Part shown: piece by piece, positions 18,308 to 28,077 of the stretch
How positions within the stretch are numbered: position 1 is the first letter of the stretch
How the letters are laid out: the number at the start of each line of letters is the position of its first letter
Made by a program: the position numbers and the translations under genes
Notes under the pieces: generated by a model
Databases searched by the model: none
Told to the model about the DNA's origin: nothing
What the model saw: only the letters and a program-made list of their open reading frames with translations
Source of the DNA: Pseudorhodobacter wandonensis
GTDB lineage: Bacteria > Pseudomonadota > Alphaproteobacteria > Rhodobacterales > Rhodobacteraceae
Assembly (NCBI RefSeq): GCF_001202035.1
Contig: NZ_LGHT01000044.1
Coordinates: 372,001-436,000 of the forward strand
Direction: 5' to 3'
Length of the DNA stretch: 64,000 nucleotides

Positions 18308-19818
18308 AAACCCTATTCATCCTTTCCTTGGCTTTGGCCACACCAGCATTGGCAGACCCCAGTTTTATCAACCGCGCGGGTGCTTTGCCTGCCCCTGTGA
18401 TTTACGCGGGCGAATGGGAGCATTTTGTCGGCGGTGGCGTGGCAATACTGGATTGCAACGCTGATGCGCGGCCCGATTTATTCGTGGCGGGGGGCACAGC
18501 GCCTGCTGCGCTGCTGGTCAATACCACAGCGCCCAAAGGCGACATAACCTTTGCCACAGGTGATATCAGCCCGATCACCGATGTAACGGGTGCCTATCCA
18601 TTGGATATAAACGGTGATGGCATGATGGATCTGGCGGTTATGCGTGTCGGGCCAGATGTGTTTTTGCAGGGCGAACCCGATTGTAAATTCCATGACGCCA
18701 CTGCCGAATGGCGCCTGCAAACCGGCGATCAATGGTCTACCGCATTTTCCGCCACTTGGGAAAAGGGGCAAAGCTGGCCTACGCTTGCCATTGGCCATTA
18801 CGTTGACCGCAGCCGTCCCGATGGCCCGTTTGAGGCATGTGATACCAACAGCCTCTATCGCCCCCAATCCGGCGGTTATGGTGCAGCGGAAATCCTGTCG
18901 CCCGGCTATTGCGCCTTGTCGATGCTCTTTTCGGATTGGAAACGCAATGGCACGCCCGATCTGCGCATCTCGAACGACCGCCATTATTACGTGCGTGGCG
19001 GGTATGAGGAAATGTGGCATCTGAACCCGCTTGCACCCTATGCGCAATCCGAATGGCCGCGCTTTTCACTATGGGGTATGGGCATTGCCAGCCGCGACAT
19101 TACGGGTGACGGCTTGCCCGAAGTGATGATGACCTCGATGGGCGACCAGTTGTTGCAGTACAACACCGGCAATGGCTTTGAAAATGTACCGTTTACCTTG
19201 GGCACCTATGCCCACCAACCCTATAGCGGCGATGATGGCCGCCCCAGCACCGGCTGGCATGCCGAGTTTGGCGATGTCGATAATGACGGGCGTGATGATC
19301 TGTTCATCGCCAAAGGCAATGTCGATCAGATGCCATCGAACGCGATTCACGACCCGAACAACCTGTTGATGCAAGGTGCAGATGGCGTGTTTGTCGAAAA
19401 AGGCGGCGTGGCAGGGATTGGCACGACTGACCGGTCACGCGGGGCTGGTTTGGCAGACCTGAACGCAGATGGGTTGCTGGATATTGTTGTCGTCAACCGC
19501 CGTGCGCCGATTGAGATTTGGCAAAATACCACAGCACAAACGGGCCATTGGCTGGGCGTGGCACTGCGCGGGCCAAGGGGCAACACCCAAGCCGTTGGCG
19601 CATGGGTTGAACTGCGGTACGGTGACAAGGTCCATGCGCGTGAGGTAACCGTGGGCGGCGGCCATGTCTCGGGCCAAGCGGGGCCGCAGCATTTCGGCCT
19701 TGGCGCGCATGACAGCGCCGAGGTTCGGGTGATCTGGCCAGATGGCACGGTGGGCGCATGGCTGCCTGTGGGGGCCGACCGCGTGGTGACGCTCGGCCCC
19801 GATGGCGTGATCGATTAG
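18304..19818 (+). CDS. Secreted FG-GAP/VCBS repeat protein with ASPIC/UnbV domain (CRTAC1-like)
   Basis: 504 residues with a clear signal peptide (MKTLFILSLALATPALA). A seven-bladed beta-propeller is suggested by repeated calcium-loop motifs of DxNxDG type: DCNADARPDLF, DINGDGMMDLAV, DITGDGLPEVMM, DVDNDGRDDLF and DLNADGLLDIVV. The last 95 residues (from GHWLGVALRGPRGN) are an ASPIC/UnbV domain. Related proteins are extracellular or periplasmic and of unknown role; animal CRTAC1 is a matrix protein. The start lies in the xylR stop (ATGA), so it is coupled to the regulator. It is convergent, with four bases of overlap, with a di-heme peroxidase gene. Function unknown. Confidence 0.88.
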   Translation: MKTLFILSLALATPALADPSFINRAGALPAPVIYAGEWEHFVGGGVAILDCNADARPDLFVAGGTAPAALLVNTTAPKGDITFATGDISPITDVTGAYPLDINGDGMMDLAVMRVGPDVFLQGEPDCKFHDATAEWRLQTGDQWSTAFSATWEKGQSWPTLAIGHYVDRSRPDGPFEACDTNSLYRPQSGGYGAAEILSPGYCALSMLFSDWKRNGTPDLRISNDRHYYVRGGYEEMWHLNPLAPYAQSEWPRFSLWGMGIASRDITGDGLPEVMMTSMGDQLLQYNTGNGFENVPFTLGTYAHQPYSGDDGRPSTGWHAEFGDVDNDGRDDLFIAKGNVDQMPSNAIHDPNNLLMQGADGVFVEKGGVAGIGTTDRSRGAGLADLNADGLLDIVVVNRRAPIEIWQNTTAQTGHWLGVALRGPRGNTQAVGAWVELRYGDKVHAREVTVGGGHVSGQAGPQHFGLGAHDSAEVRVIWPDGTVGAWLPVGADRVVTLGPDGVID

Positions 19819-21140
19819 CGGTCGATTGGCAAGCCGCTGGGCACGGTGGCCGGAATACCAAGGCGGCCTGCAAGCGCCGTTGAATCGGTCAAACTGTCCA
19901 GAAACGCCAAGATTGCGGTTGTCTCATCCGCAGTCAGTGGATGCGCGGGCTGGCGGATTGCGGCCTTGATTGCTTGGCGCTCTGCCGGGTCATTGGTTGC
20001 GGCCCAATCATCCTTGGCGGGGGTGAACGCGGGCAGAACGGCTTGGGGTTGATACGCGTCCAATCCCGTTGCCGGATCGGCGTGAAACATCACGAATGCG
20101 CGCAAATCGGCATGGCTGCCCGCGTGACCATAGGGCGCGGTTTTGGTGACATTGCGCAAAGAAGGCGTGCGAAATGCATAGGCATCCTCGGGGCGGTTCG
20201 TTACGCGAATACGGCCTAAATCGCGTTGGTTGGTTTCAAACCGTTCGGCTTTGCCCGGACCAAGCTGGGGGGTGCCCATCGCATGGAAACCTTGGTCAGT
20301 CAGCAACGGGCCCGTGTGGCACGCGCCACAACCTGCTGATCCATAAAACAAATCTGCCCCTTTAGCTGCCAGCGCGGGCAAGGGGGCCTGACCCCGCAAC
20401 CACGCATCAAAAGGCGCAGAATCCGACCGCCACTCTACGCTGATAAAAGCGGCGATCGCGTTGGAAATATCGGTAAAATCAATCGCCCGCCCTGCGCCGA
20501 TGTCGGGATATACTGCGGCAAACTGTTGCTGGTAGGCCGGAATGGCGGCCACGCGCGCCGCGATCTTGTGCCATGCGCCATTCGGGCCGGTCAACTGACC
20601 CGTGCGCACGGATTTCGAAATCTCGTTTTCCGAATAATGCCCCGCCATTTCATCGGGTGACAGTACCGGAAACATGCTCTGCGCTGATAATAGCGAGGCA
20701 AAACCGCTGACCATCTCATCCTCAAGCGGGGTACGAAAGCCGATCGGGCGGGTCGCATCTGCTTCTATGCGGCCGTCGTAGAACACGCTTTTCAAGTCCA
20801 GTATGCCCAGGTTGAACAGGGCGGGCGCGTTACGGGGGATGCGCTGCTCGGGCATGTCGTTCGGGTCGGGTTTGCGCTCGGGGCCAAGGCCTATGCCGCC
20901 TTCGCCCAGGGCCAGCGACACGCCATCACCTGTGCCAAAACGCGGGTGGTGGCATGTGCCACATGAAATGTTACGATTGCCTGAAAGCAGAGGGTCCCAA
21001 AACAGCAGTTGCCCCAAAGCCACCTCCTCCGCCGTATGCTGCCTGAAATCGGCATCATTCAGCGGTGCGGGGCGCATTTCAGCATGGGCAGGCAAACAAG
21101 TTGTCGCCAATAGCGCTAACAAGGATATATATTGGTACAT
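19815..21140 (-). CDS. Di-heme cytochrome c peroxidase / MauG-family protein
   Basis: 441 residues from the ATG at 21140, preceded by GAGGAGGG; the open frame extends upstream but has no such site. Signal peptide MYQYISLLALLATTCLPAHA sends it to the periplasm. Two heme c sites: CGTCH (about 60-64) and CGACH (271-275), as in bacterial CcpA and MauG. RNAPALFNLG and the late TPSLRNVTKTAPYGHAG fit the family. Peroxidases of this family reduce H2O2 with cytochrome electrons; MauG-like ones oxidise protein side chains instead. At 441 residues it is longer than classical CCP (about 330) and nearer the MauG-like branch. A methionine or tyrosine distal ligand cannot be assigned safely. Confidence 0.88.
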   Translation of the reverse strand: MYQYISLLALLATTCLPAHAEMRPAPLNDADFRQHTAEEVALGQLLFWDPLLSGNRNISCGTCHHPRFGTGDGVSLALGEGGIGLGPERKPDPNDMPEQRIPRNAPALFNLGILDLKSVFYDGRIEADATRPIGFRTPLEDEMVSGFASLLSAQSMFPVLSPDEMAGHYSENEISKSVRTGQLTGPNGAWHKIAARVAAIPAYQQQFAAVYPDIGAGRAIDFTDISNAIAAFISVEWRSDSAPFDAWLRGQAPLPALAAKGADLFYGSAGCGACHTGPLLTDQGFHAMGTPQLGPGKAERFETNQRDLGRIRVTNRPEDAYAFRTPSLRNVTKTAPYGHAGSHADLRAFVMFHADPATGLDAYQPQAVLPAFTPAKDDWAATNDPAERQAIKAAIRQPAHPLTADETTAILAFLDSLTDSTALAGRLGIPATVPSGLPIDR

Positions 21141-21308
21141 AGGGCCCTCCTCGGCGCAGCATATGCCTGAAATATCTGAAACAGAAACCCCAAAATCTGG
21201 CCCAAACTTGCCTATTTGGCAAAACGCCCTATTTGCTTGCGTTGTCTCGCTATGCGAAAAATGCAATATATGTGGTAAGAATGTTAATAAAGTCGAGCAG
21301 GAGACAGG

Positions 21309-23117
21309 ATGCAGTGGTTTCGGCACAAAGGGTTGGGCTTGGCGACGCTTTTGCTTGGCGCCACGCTTGCATTTCCTGATCCTGTCAAGGCATTGGATAA
21401 GCTGGATTTTAACGTCACTGGCGGCGACAAGGATGTTGAATCCGCATTGCGCGGCGCTTCGTTGCTGTTGGCGGCCCAAGAAGAAGGCACAGCAAACCCC
21501 CAAGACCTTTTGGCCTCGGCAAGGGCGGAATACGGGCGGCTGGTGGGCACGCTTTATGCTTTGGGCCGGTATTCTGCTGTGGTCAGCATTCGGGTCGATG
21601 GGCGTGAGGCGGCCGATATCCCGCCATTAGAGGCGCCGGGTTCGATTGGCACGATTGTCCTGACTATTGATCCTGGCCCTGTGTTCACGTTTTCAAAGGC
21701 AAATGTGGCCCCGCTTGCGGCAGATACCAAGCTGCCAGAGGAGTTTCGTATCGGAGGCGTTGCTGCCAGTGATACCATATCGGCTGCGGCATCGGCGGCG
21801 GTGGATGGCTGGCGCAATGCGGGGCATGCATTGGCTGATGTGACCGGCCAGGACCTGACGGCAGACCACAATGCCAATACTCTGGCGGCAAATCTCGCAG
21901 TAACCGCTGGTCCCAGGCTGCGCTTTGGCGAGCTGCGTGTCAGCGGGCAAGAGCGGATGCGTCTGAACCGGATCATCAAGATTGCGGGCCTGCCAAGCGG
22001 CGAACAATTCAGCCCCAAAGAGCTGGAAGATGCCGCCGAGCGTCTGCGCCGCACCGGTGTGTTCAGCTCGGTCGCGCTGGTCGAAGATGACAAAATCACC
22101 GCGCCCGATCTGTTGGGGGTTTCGCTTAAGGTGGCCGAAGAAAAGCCCCGCCGCTATAGTTTCGGGGCCGAAATTGGCAGCAGCGAGGGTGCAAAACTTA
22201 GCGGCTATTGGCTACATCGCAATCTGTTTGGCGGCGGCGAACGCTTTAAGGTCGAAGGTGAAATCGCGCAGATTGGTGCACAAAACAGCGGCGTTGATTA
22301 TGCGCTTGGCTTTAACATCGATCGCCCGGCAACCCTCAGCCCAGATACGACAGGCACCGCCTTTCTGAAATTCGGCCATGAGGATGAGACCGATTATGTT
22401 CAGGACTATGTGCAAACCGGCATTGGTTTTACCCATTATCTGTCGCGTGAAATCACGGCGCGGGTCGGGCTGGAATATGAAAAATCGCGGGTCAACTATA
22501 CCTCTGTCACCGAAGACTACAGCAACATTGCGCTGCCTGTCGGTGCGAACTGGGATAAGCGCAATTCTAAAACCGATGCCACCCAAGGGTTTTACATTGA
22601 TGCCGAGGTGTCGCCATTTCTGGGGTTCGGCACCACAGACTCGGGTGTCAAGCTAGAGGTGGATGCCCGCGCCTATCGTGGTTTTGGTGAAAATGATCGC
22701 GTTACATTTGCGGCACGGTTGCAGGCCAAAGGCGTGTTTGGCGCGTCGATCGACAATTTGTCGCCGGATTATCTGTATTATTCAGGCGGCGGTGGCACGG
22801 TGCGGGGACAAAAATATCAATCGCTTGGCTTTACCTCTGCCACAACAGGCGGCAGCACCGGTGGTACGGGCTTTTTGGGCGCCTCGTTTGAACTGCGGAC
22901 CAAGGTGACCAAGAATATAGGCGTTGTTGGCTTTGCCGATTTTGGCCAAATTGCCAGCGAAGGGATGTTCGGCGGCAGCACGCTAAGCCAAGCAGGCGCG
23001 GGGCTGGGGCTGCGTTATGCCACGGGCTTCGGGCCGATCCGGCTTGATGTCGGTGTGCCGGTTTCGGGTGGGGGCAGCGGCGCCCAAGTCTATGTTGGCA
23101 TAGGACAATCTTTTTAA
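21309..23117 (+). CDS. tamA: Translocation and assembly module outer-membrane protein TamA
   Basis: 602 residues. A signal peptide (MQWFRHKGLGLATLLLGATLAFPDPVKA) is followed by three POTRA-like domains (about 30-265, including GPVFTFSKANVAPL and RFGELRVSGQERMRLNRI) and an Omp85/BamA-type 16-strand barrel from about 285, with YYSGGGGTVRGQKYQSLG (the VRGY/F-type L6 motif, here VRGQ) and a terminal phenylalanine after a beta strand (VYVGIGQSF). TamA works with TamB to insert outer-membrane proteins and move phospholipid. GCAGGAGACAGG precedes the ATG. Its TAA overlaps the tamB ATG by one base. Confidence 0.95.
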   Translation: MQWFRHKGLGLATLLLGATLAFPDPVKALDKLDFNVTGGDKDVESALRGASLLLAAQEEGTANPQDLLASARAEYGRLVGTLYALGRYSAVVSIRVDGREAADIPPLEAPGSIGTIVLTIDPGPVFTFSKANVAPLAADTKLPEEFRIGGVAASDTISAAASAAVDGWRNAGHALADVTGQDLTADHNANTLAANLAVTAGPRLRFGELRVSGQERMRLNRIIKIAGLPSGEQFSPKELEDAAERLRRTGVFSSVALVEDDKITAPDLLGVSLKVAEEKPRRYSFGAEIGSSEGAKLSGYWLHRNLFGGGERFKVEGEIAQIGAQNSGVDYALGFNIDRPATLSPDTTGTAFLKFGHEDETDYVQDYVQTGIGFTHYLSREITARVGLEYEKSRVNYTSVTEDYSNIALPVGANWDKRNSKTDATQGFYIDAEVSPFLGFGTTDSGVKLEVDARAYRGFGENDRVTFAARLQAKGVFGASIDNLSPDYLYYSGGGGTVRGQKYQSLGFTSATTGGSTGGTGFLGASFELRTKVTKNIGVVGFADFGQIASEGMFGGSTLSQAGAGLGLRYATGFGPIRLDVGVPVSGGGSGAQVYVGIGQSF

Positions 23118-26100
23118 TGCGTAAGTTTCTGATTTCTTTACTAGTCCTGCTTTTGTTGCCCTTCGCGGCACTGGCCCAATCCGATGGTCGTGATACGCTG
23201 ACCGCGTTTCTAGAGGATAATCTGTCAAGCAGCGGTCGCAAGGTAACGGTTACCGGCTTTACGGGGGCGTTTTCATCACAGGCCCAGGTCGAAAGCCTTA
23301 CGATTGCCGACAGCGAAGGCGTTTGGCTGACCTTGAACAAGGTTGTGCTGGATTGGAGCCGCGCCTCGTTGCTACGCGGCGTGGTCAGTGTGAACGAACT
23401 GACCGCTGATGAGGTGATCGTCGCGCGCAAACCTTTGCCAGACCCGGATGCCATTCCCAGCCCCGAGGCAACGGGCTTTACCTTGCCCGAACTTCCAGTT
23501 TCGATAAGCGTCAAAAAGCTTTCGGCGCGGCGTATCCTTTTGGGGCCAACAGTGCTTGGCCAAGAAATAGAGGGCAGCCTTTCGGCGGCGTTGGAATTGA
23601 ACGGCGGCCAAGGTAGCACCGATTTGTCGCTAGTGCGCACCGGCGACGGGCCGGATGGCGCGCTTACCCTGAAAGCCAGCTATGCCAATACCGACAAACA
23701 GCTGAATATTGACCTGAACCTGACCGAAGGCGCCAACGGTATCGCCAGCAGTTTGCTTAATCTGCCGGGAAAGCCGTCACTTGTGCTGAAAGTCGCCGGT
23801 GCGGGCCCGTTGGATGATTTTGCCGCAACGCTGGATTTGCAAACCGATGGCCAGAAACGCCTGGCCGGCGAGGTGATGCTGAAGGGCCAGCAAGATGGCG
23901 CACAAAAGTTTACCGTTAGCCTGAACGGCGATGCCGCGCCGCTATTCGTGCCTGAATACGCAGAATTTTTCGGCCCCGAAGTCAGCCTGAAGGCCGAGGG
24001 TCAGCGCAGTACCATTGGTCAGCTTGACCTGACCGCTTTGTCGGTTGATGCGCGTGCGCTGCAACTGGATGGTGCCGCGGTGATCGCCACCGATGGCCTG
24101 CCGCAAAAGCTGACATTGGTGGGGCGTCTGGGTTTGCCCAGCGGCGAGCCGGTGCTTCTACCCTTTGGCGGTGCGGCCGAAACCCGCGTAGCGGCTGCCG
24201 ATTTGCGCCTGAACTTTGACGCAAGCAAAGGCGAAGGCTGGAGCGCGGCGGTAAACCTGACCGGCATGAACCGCAGCGACATTGTCATAGGCAACGCCAA
24301 GATTATCGGCTCGGGCCGGATCAACCGGCGTTCAGGCAGCGGTGGTACGATCGTTGGCGGTACCCTGAATTTTGACGCTAATGACGTGGAATTGGCAGAC
24401 GCGGCCCTTGCCCGTGCCTTGGGCCAGAATATCAAAGGCAAGCTGATCTTTGATTGGCAAAAGGGTGGGCTCGGCTTTCACATCGGCCGGCTAGAGCTGA
24501 ACGAGGACGGCTATAAAATCGCCACGTCGGCCCGCCTCGGCGTGTATGCAAACGGCTTTCGCTCGCGCGGTATTATCGATGCCGAGTATCAGGATCTGTC
24601 GCGCTTGTCAGAGCTTGCGGGCCGCCCGTTGGGGGGCAAGGGCGCGTTTCGCCTTAGTGGTCAGGTCGTGCCATTGGGCGGCGAATTTGACATAACCGCA
24701 GCCGTCAAAGGCACCGATATTGCCGTTGGCATTGATGAGGTTGATAACCTGTTGCGCGGTGGGTCGACGATTGATTTTGCGATTGCCCGCTCGAAAAAAG
24801 GGACATTCCTGCGCAGCCTGAATATCAAGGCACAGCAGTTGGTTGCCAGTGCCAAGGGCACATTGGCCACTGATAACAGCGATATAAAAGGCAGCCTGAA
24901 TTTTGCCGACCTTGCTGCGCTAGGGGCGCAATATGGCGGCAGCCTGAACGCCTCGGCAAGCTTTACCGGTACACCCGCCGATGGCCGCATCACATTGGAC
25001 GGCAAAGCGATTGATCTGCAAATCGGCCAGCAACAGGCCGATGCTTTGATCGCGGGCGAAAGCAACCTGTCGGTTGCAATAGGAATTGTCAACAAACGGC
25101 TAAATCTGGAGAAGGTGATCATCCAGAACCCGCAAATCAATGCCCGCGCAACCGGCTATCTGGATGCGGCGGGCAGTGACGTGTCGGCCAATCTGTCTTT
25201 GCCTGACCTGTCGCCTTTGGGTGCGGGCTATGGAGGCGCGCTGCAAGCGATGGTGACGGCCAAGGGCACGGTAAAAGATGGCCGTGTCACCCTGCAAGGG
25301 CAGGGCAATGATCTTGCCCTTGGTGTTGCGCAGGCGGACGGCATGCTGAAAGGCGCCAGCATTCTTGATACGGCCATCACCATCAAAGATGGCCACATCG
25401 AGATTGACAGGGCCACGCTTTCGAACCCCCAGATCAGCGCCAATATTGACGGTTTTTATGATCCAAAGGGCAGCGACCTGTCGGCCAATTTGTCTTTGCC
25501 AAGCCTTTCACCCATGGGCGCGGCCTATAGTGGCGCGTTGCAGGCGGTGGTTACGGCCAAAGGCACGCTTGACGCGGGGCGCGTTGAATTGTCGGGCCAG
25601 GGCGACAATCTTGCAATCGGCAACCCCGAGGCCGACAAGCTGTTGCGCGGCCAAAGCACGGTAAAGGCGGCGGTGAATTTCCGCGACCGCAAGCTGGAAA
25701 TTGAAACGGCTGCTCTGTCAAACCCGCAGCTTTCGGCCAGTGCCACCGGCACGGTGACCGAGACCGAGCGCAAAGTGCAGCTTGAGGCGCGGCTGGCCAA
25801 TCTGGCGCTGATCGTCGCTGATTTCCCCGGTGCTGTGACCGTTTCGGGCACGGCCAGCGAAAACGGCAACGGCGTTACGCTTGATCTGGCAGGCACGGGG
25901 CCGGGCGGCATTGATGCAAGGATAGCGGGTCGTATTGCCCCCGGCTTTCGCAGCGCGGATTTGGCGATCACGGGGTCGGCCCAAGCAGCCTTGGCCAACG
26001 CATTTCTTGGCGCACGTTCGATTTCCGGACAGGCCCAGTTCGATTTGCGGTTGAACGGGCCGTTCGCGCTGTCGTCGCTATCGGGGCGTGGCAGCCTGAG

Positions 26101-27250
26101 CGGCGGGCGGTTTTCGGCACCGAAATTGCCGTTCGGCCTGCAAGACATCGCATCGACAGTCACGCTTGGCGGCAATGCTGTGCAACTTAGCATGACATCT
26201 GCCCCCAGCACCGGCGGCAGTTTGACGGTTGATGGCAGCATTGGTCTGTCGGCCCCGAACACGGCTGATCTGCGCGTTGCGCTGCGCAATGCTGCGTTGA
26301 AAGACCCGAACCTTTACACCGTTTCTGTTGGCGGCGACTTGACTGTCAAAGGGCCACTGACAGGGGGCGCGGTGATCGGCGGAACGCTTCGTATTTCCGA
26401 GGCCGAACTGCAAGTGCCGACCACGGGGTTTTCGTCTATCGGGTCACTACCGGGCCTGAAGCACAAGAACGAACCTGCTAAGGTTAAGGGAACACGGTAT
26501 AAAGCGGGGCTTATTGACCTAGGACCAAGCGATGGGGCCAACAGCACTGCTCGGCCCTTTGGCCTGAACCTGACAATCGACGCCCCTCGCAGCATCTATC
26601 TGCGCGGGCGTGGTATTGATGCCGAGTTTGGTGGCAATGTGGTTTTGCGCGGCGATACCAACGCGCCCATTCCCAGCGGAGCCTTTGAGCTGATCCGCGG
26701 TCGGCTTGATATTCTGGGCAAGCGGTTGGAACTGACCGAGGCCCAAATGCTGCTGCAGGGCGATTTGATCCCGAGCCTGAACATCAACGCAACAAATGAA
26801 GGCAGTGATGTCACCACGTCGGTTGTAATCAAGGGCCGCGCAGATGACCCTGAAATTTCCTTCACCTCAAGCCCCGAACTGCCGCAAGAAGAAGTCTTGG
26901 CGCAGCTGCTATTTGGCCGCGATCTTTCGTCTATTTCGGCTTTGCAAGCGGCGCAGCTTGCATCAGCCGTTGCCAGCCTTGCCGGTAAAGGCGGTGACGG
27001 TATCGTCGGGAACCTGCGCAAGAGCTTTGGCTTGGATGATCTTGACCTCACAACCGACTCCAATGGGAATGTGTCGGTCAAGGCGGGTAAGTACCTGAGC
27101 AAACGGGTTTATACCGAAGTTGAGGTTGATCAGCAGGGACAGAGCAAGATCAACCTGAACCTTGATCTGAAAAAGAATGTGACCGTGCGCAGCTCGGTTA
27201 CGGCTTCGGGTGAAACCGGAATCGGGATATTCGTTCAAAAGGATTATTGA
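23117..27250 (+). CDS. tamB: Translocation and assembly module inner-membrane protein TamB
   Basis: 1377 residues, normal for TamB. N-terminal signal anchor (MRKFLISLLVLLLLPFAALAQ), then a long series of beta-rich AsmA/DUF490 repeats and the conserved C-terminal DUF490/TamB domain (about 1000-1377), ending in ISFTSSPELPQEEVLAQLLFGRD and a final strand RSSVTASGETGIGIFVQKDY. The middle has near-repeats of about 125 residues (for instance SDVSANLSLPDLSPLGAGYGGAL and SDLSANLSLPSLSPMGAAYS), seen also at DNA level around 25150-25560. TamB spans the periplasm as a hydrophobic groove. Translationally coupled to tamA. Confidence 0.95.
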   Translation: MRKFLISLLVLLLLPFAALAQSDGRDTLTAFLEDNLSSSGRKVTVTGFTGAFSSQAQVESLTIADSEGVWLTLNKVVLDWSRASLLRGVVSVNELTADEVIVARKPLPDPDAIPSPEATGFTLPELPVSISVKKLSARRILLGPTVLGQEIEGSLSAALELNGGQGSTDLSLVRTGDGPDGALTLKASYANTDKQLNIDLNLTEGANGIASSLLNLPGKPSLVLKVAGAGPLDDFAATLDLQTDGQKRLAGEVMLKGQQDGAQKFTVSLNGDAAPLFVPEYAEFFGPEVSLKAEGQRSTIGQLDLTALSVDARALQLDGAAVIATDGLPQKLTLVGRLGLPSGEPVLLPFGGAAETRVAAADLRLNFDASKGEGWSAAVNLTGMNRSDIVIGNAKIIGSGRINRRSGSGGTIVGGTLNFDANDVELADAALARALGQNIKGKLIFDWQKGGLGFHIGRLELNEDGYKIATSARLGVYANGFRSRGIIDAEYQDLSRLSELAGRPLGGKGAFRLSGQVVPLGGEFDITAAVKGTDIAVGIDEVDNLLRGGSTIDFAIARSKKGTFLRSLNIKAQQLVASAKGTLATDNSDIKGSLNFADLAALGAQYGGSLNASASFTGTPADGRITLDGKAIDLQIGQQQADALIAGESNLSVAIGIVNKRLNLEKVIIQNPQINARATGYLDAAGSDVSANLSLPDLSPLGAGYGGALQAMVTAKGTVKDGRVTLQGQGNDLALGVAQADGMLKGASILDTAITIKDGHIEIDRATLSNPQISANIDGFYDPKGSDLSANLSLPSLSPMGAAYSGALQAVVTAKGTLDAGRVELSGQGDNLAIGNPEADKLLRGQSTVKAAVNFRDRKLEIETAALSNPQLSASATGTVTETERKVQLEARLANLALIVADFPGAVTVSGTASENGNGVTLDLAGTGPGGIDARIAGRIAPGFRSADLAITGSAQAALANAFLGARSISGQAQFDLRLNGPFALSSLSGRGSLSGGRFSAPKLPFGLQDIASTVTLGGNAVQLSMTSAPSTGGSLTVDGSIGLSAPNTADLRVALRNAALKDPNLYTVSVGGDLTVKGPLTGGAVIGGTLRISEAELQVPTTGFSSIGSLPGLKHKNEPAKVKGTRYKAGLIDLGPSDGANSTARPFGLNLTIDAPRSIYLRGRGIDAEFGGNVVLRGDTNAPIPSGAFELIRGRLDILGKRLELTEAQMLLQGDLIPSLNINATNEGSDVTTSVVIKGRADDPEISFTSSPELPQEEVLAQLLFGRDLSSISALQAAQLASAVASLAGKGGDGIVGNLRKSFGLDDLDLTTDSNGNVSVKAGKYLSKRVYTEVEVDQQGQSKINLNLDLKKNVTVRSSVTASGETGIGIFVQKDY

Positions 27251-28077
27251 GGTGCCACGTGGCGCCTGTCTTCGATCTCGGCATCGACGGCGGCGCCCAG
27301 CAGCACGGCAAATGCCGACAAATAGAACCACATAAGCAAAGCAACAACTGCCCCGATTGACCCGTAAACTTGGTTATAATTGGTGAAGTTGCCAAGATAG
27401 AAAACCAAACCGCGCGAAACGGCGACCCAGAGGGCCAGCGCCAAAAATGCCCCGATGGTCAGAAACGGTGGCCTGCTTTCGCGCTGGGGGCGGTTTGGGC
27501 CAAGCCGGTAAGCAATTGCAATACTAAGCATTACCAACATGACGCCGACAAGAAAGTTTGTCGCCCGCAGGGTATTGGTTGCGGCGGCACCAAGCGGCAA
27601 ATAATCCATAACCAACGGCATAACCACGGCCAATGTCATGCCTGCAAGCACCAGACCAACCAGCACCAACGTGACGATGAATGCACGAAGCACGTGGTGC
27701 ACGCCGTTCCGGCTGGGCAGGCCGTGAATGGCATTAATGCCACTAATCAAGGCGCTTACGCCCGCGCGCGCAGACCACAAAGCAAAGAGCGTAGAAAATA
27801 TCGTCGCCAGCCCAAGGTTTCGAGAATTGGTGGCCAGAATGCGCTGCACTTGACCATACAACAGGTCAAACGCCTCGTCCGGCAGATAATTTGCCGCAAG
27901 GTCAAGTTGGGTTTGCACAACATTTGGATCAGCGACAAAGCCCCAAATCGTGATGACTGCCACCAAAGCCGGAAAAATGGCAAGAAAACCGAAAAACGCG
28001 ATGCCTGCAGCAATGAGTCCGATTTCGGCATTGGAAGCGCGGTTCCAGACCCCCAAGCAGTGTCGATAAAATGTCAT
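27244..28077 (-). CDS. YihY/virulence factor BrkB family membrane protein
   Basis: About 277 residues with six predicted membrane segments, including GLIAAGIAFFGFLAIFPALVAVITIWGF, the family's most conserved part, and ALWSARAGVSALISGINAIHG. The YihY/BrkB family (UPF0761) was once called ribonuclease BN in error; its function is unknown. The start is uncertain: ATG at 28077 has AAAAGG ten bases upstream, and the frame is open to 28176. The stop overlaps the end of tamB by seven bases (convergent). Confidence 0.88.
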   Translation of the reverse strand: MTFYRHCLGVWNRASNAEIGLIAAGIAFFGFLAIFPALVAVITIWGFVADPNVVQTQLDLAANYLPDEAFDLLYGQVQRILATNSRNLGLATIFSTLFALWSARAGVSALISGINAIHGLPSRNGVHHVLRAFIVTLVLVGLVLAGMTLAVVMPLVMDYLPLGAAATNTLRATNFLVGVMLVMLSIAIAYRLGPNRPQRESRPPFLTIGAFLALALWVAVSRGLVFYLGNFTNYNQVYGSIGAVVALLMWFYLSAFAVLLGAAVDAEIEDRRHVAPQ

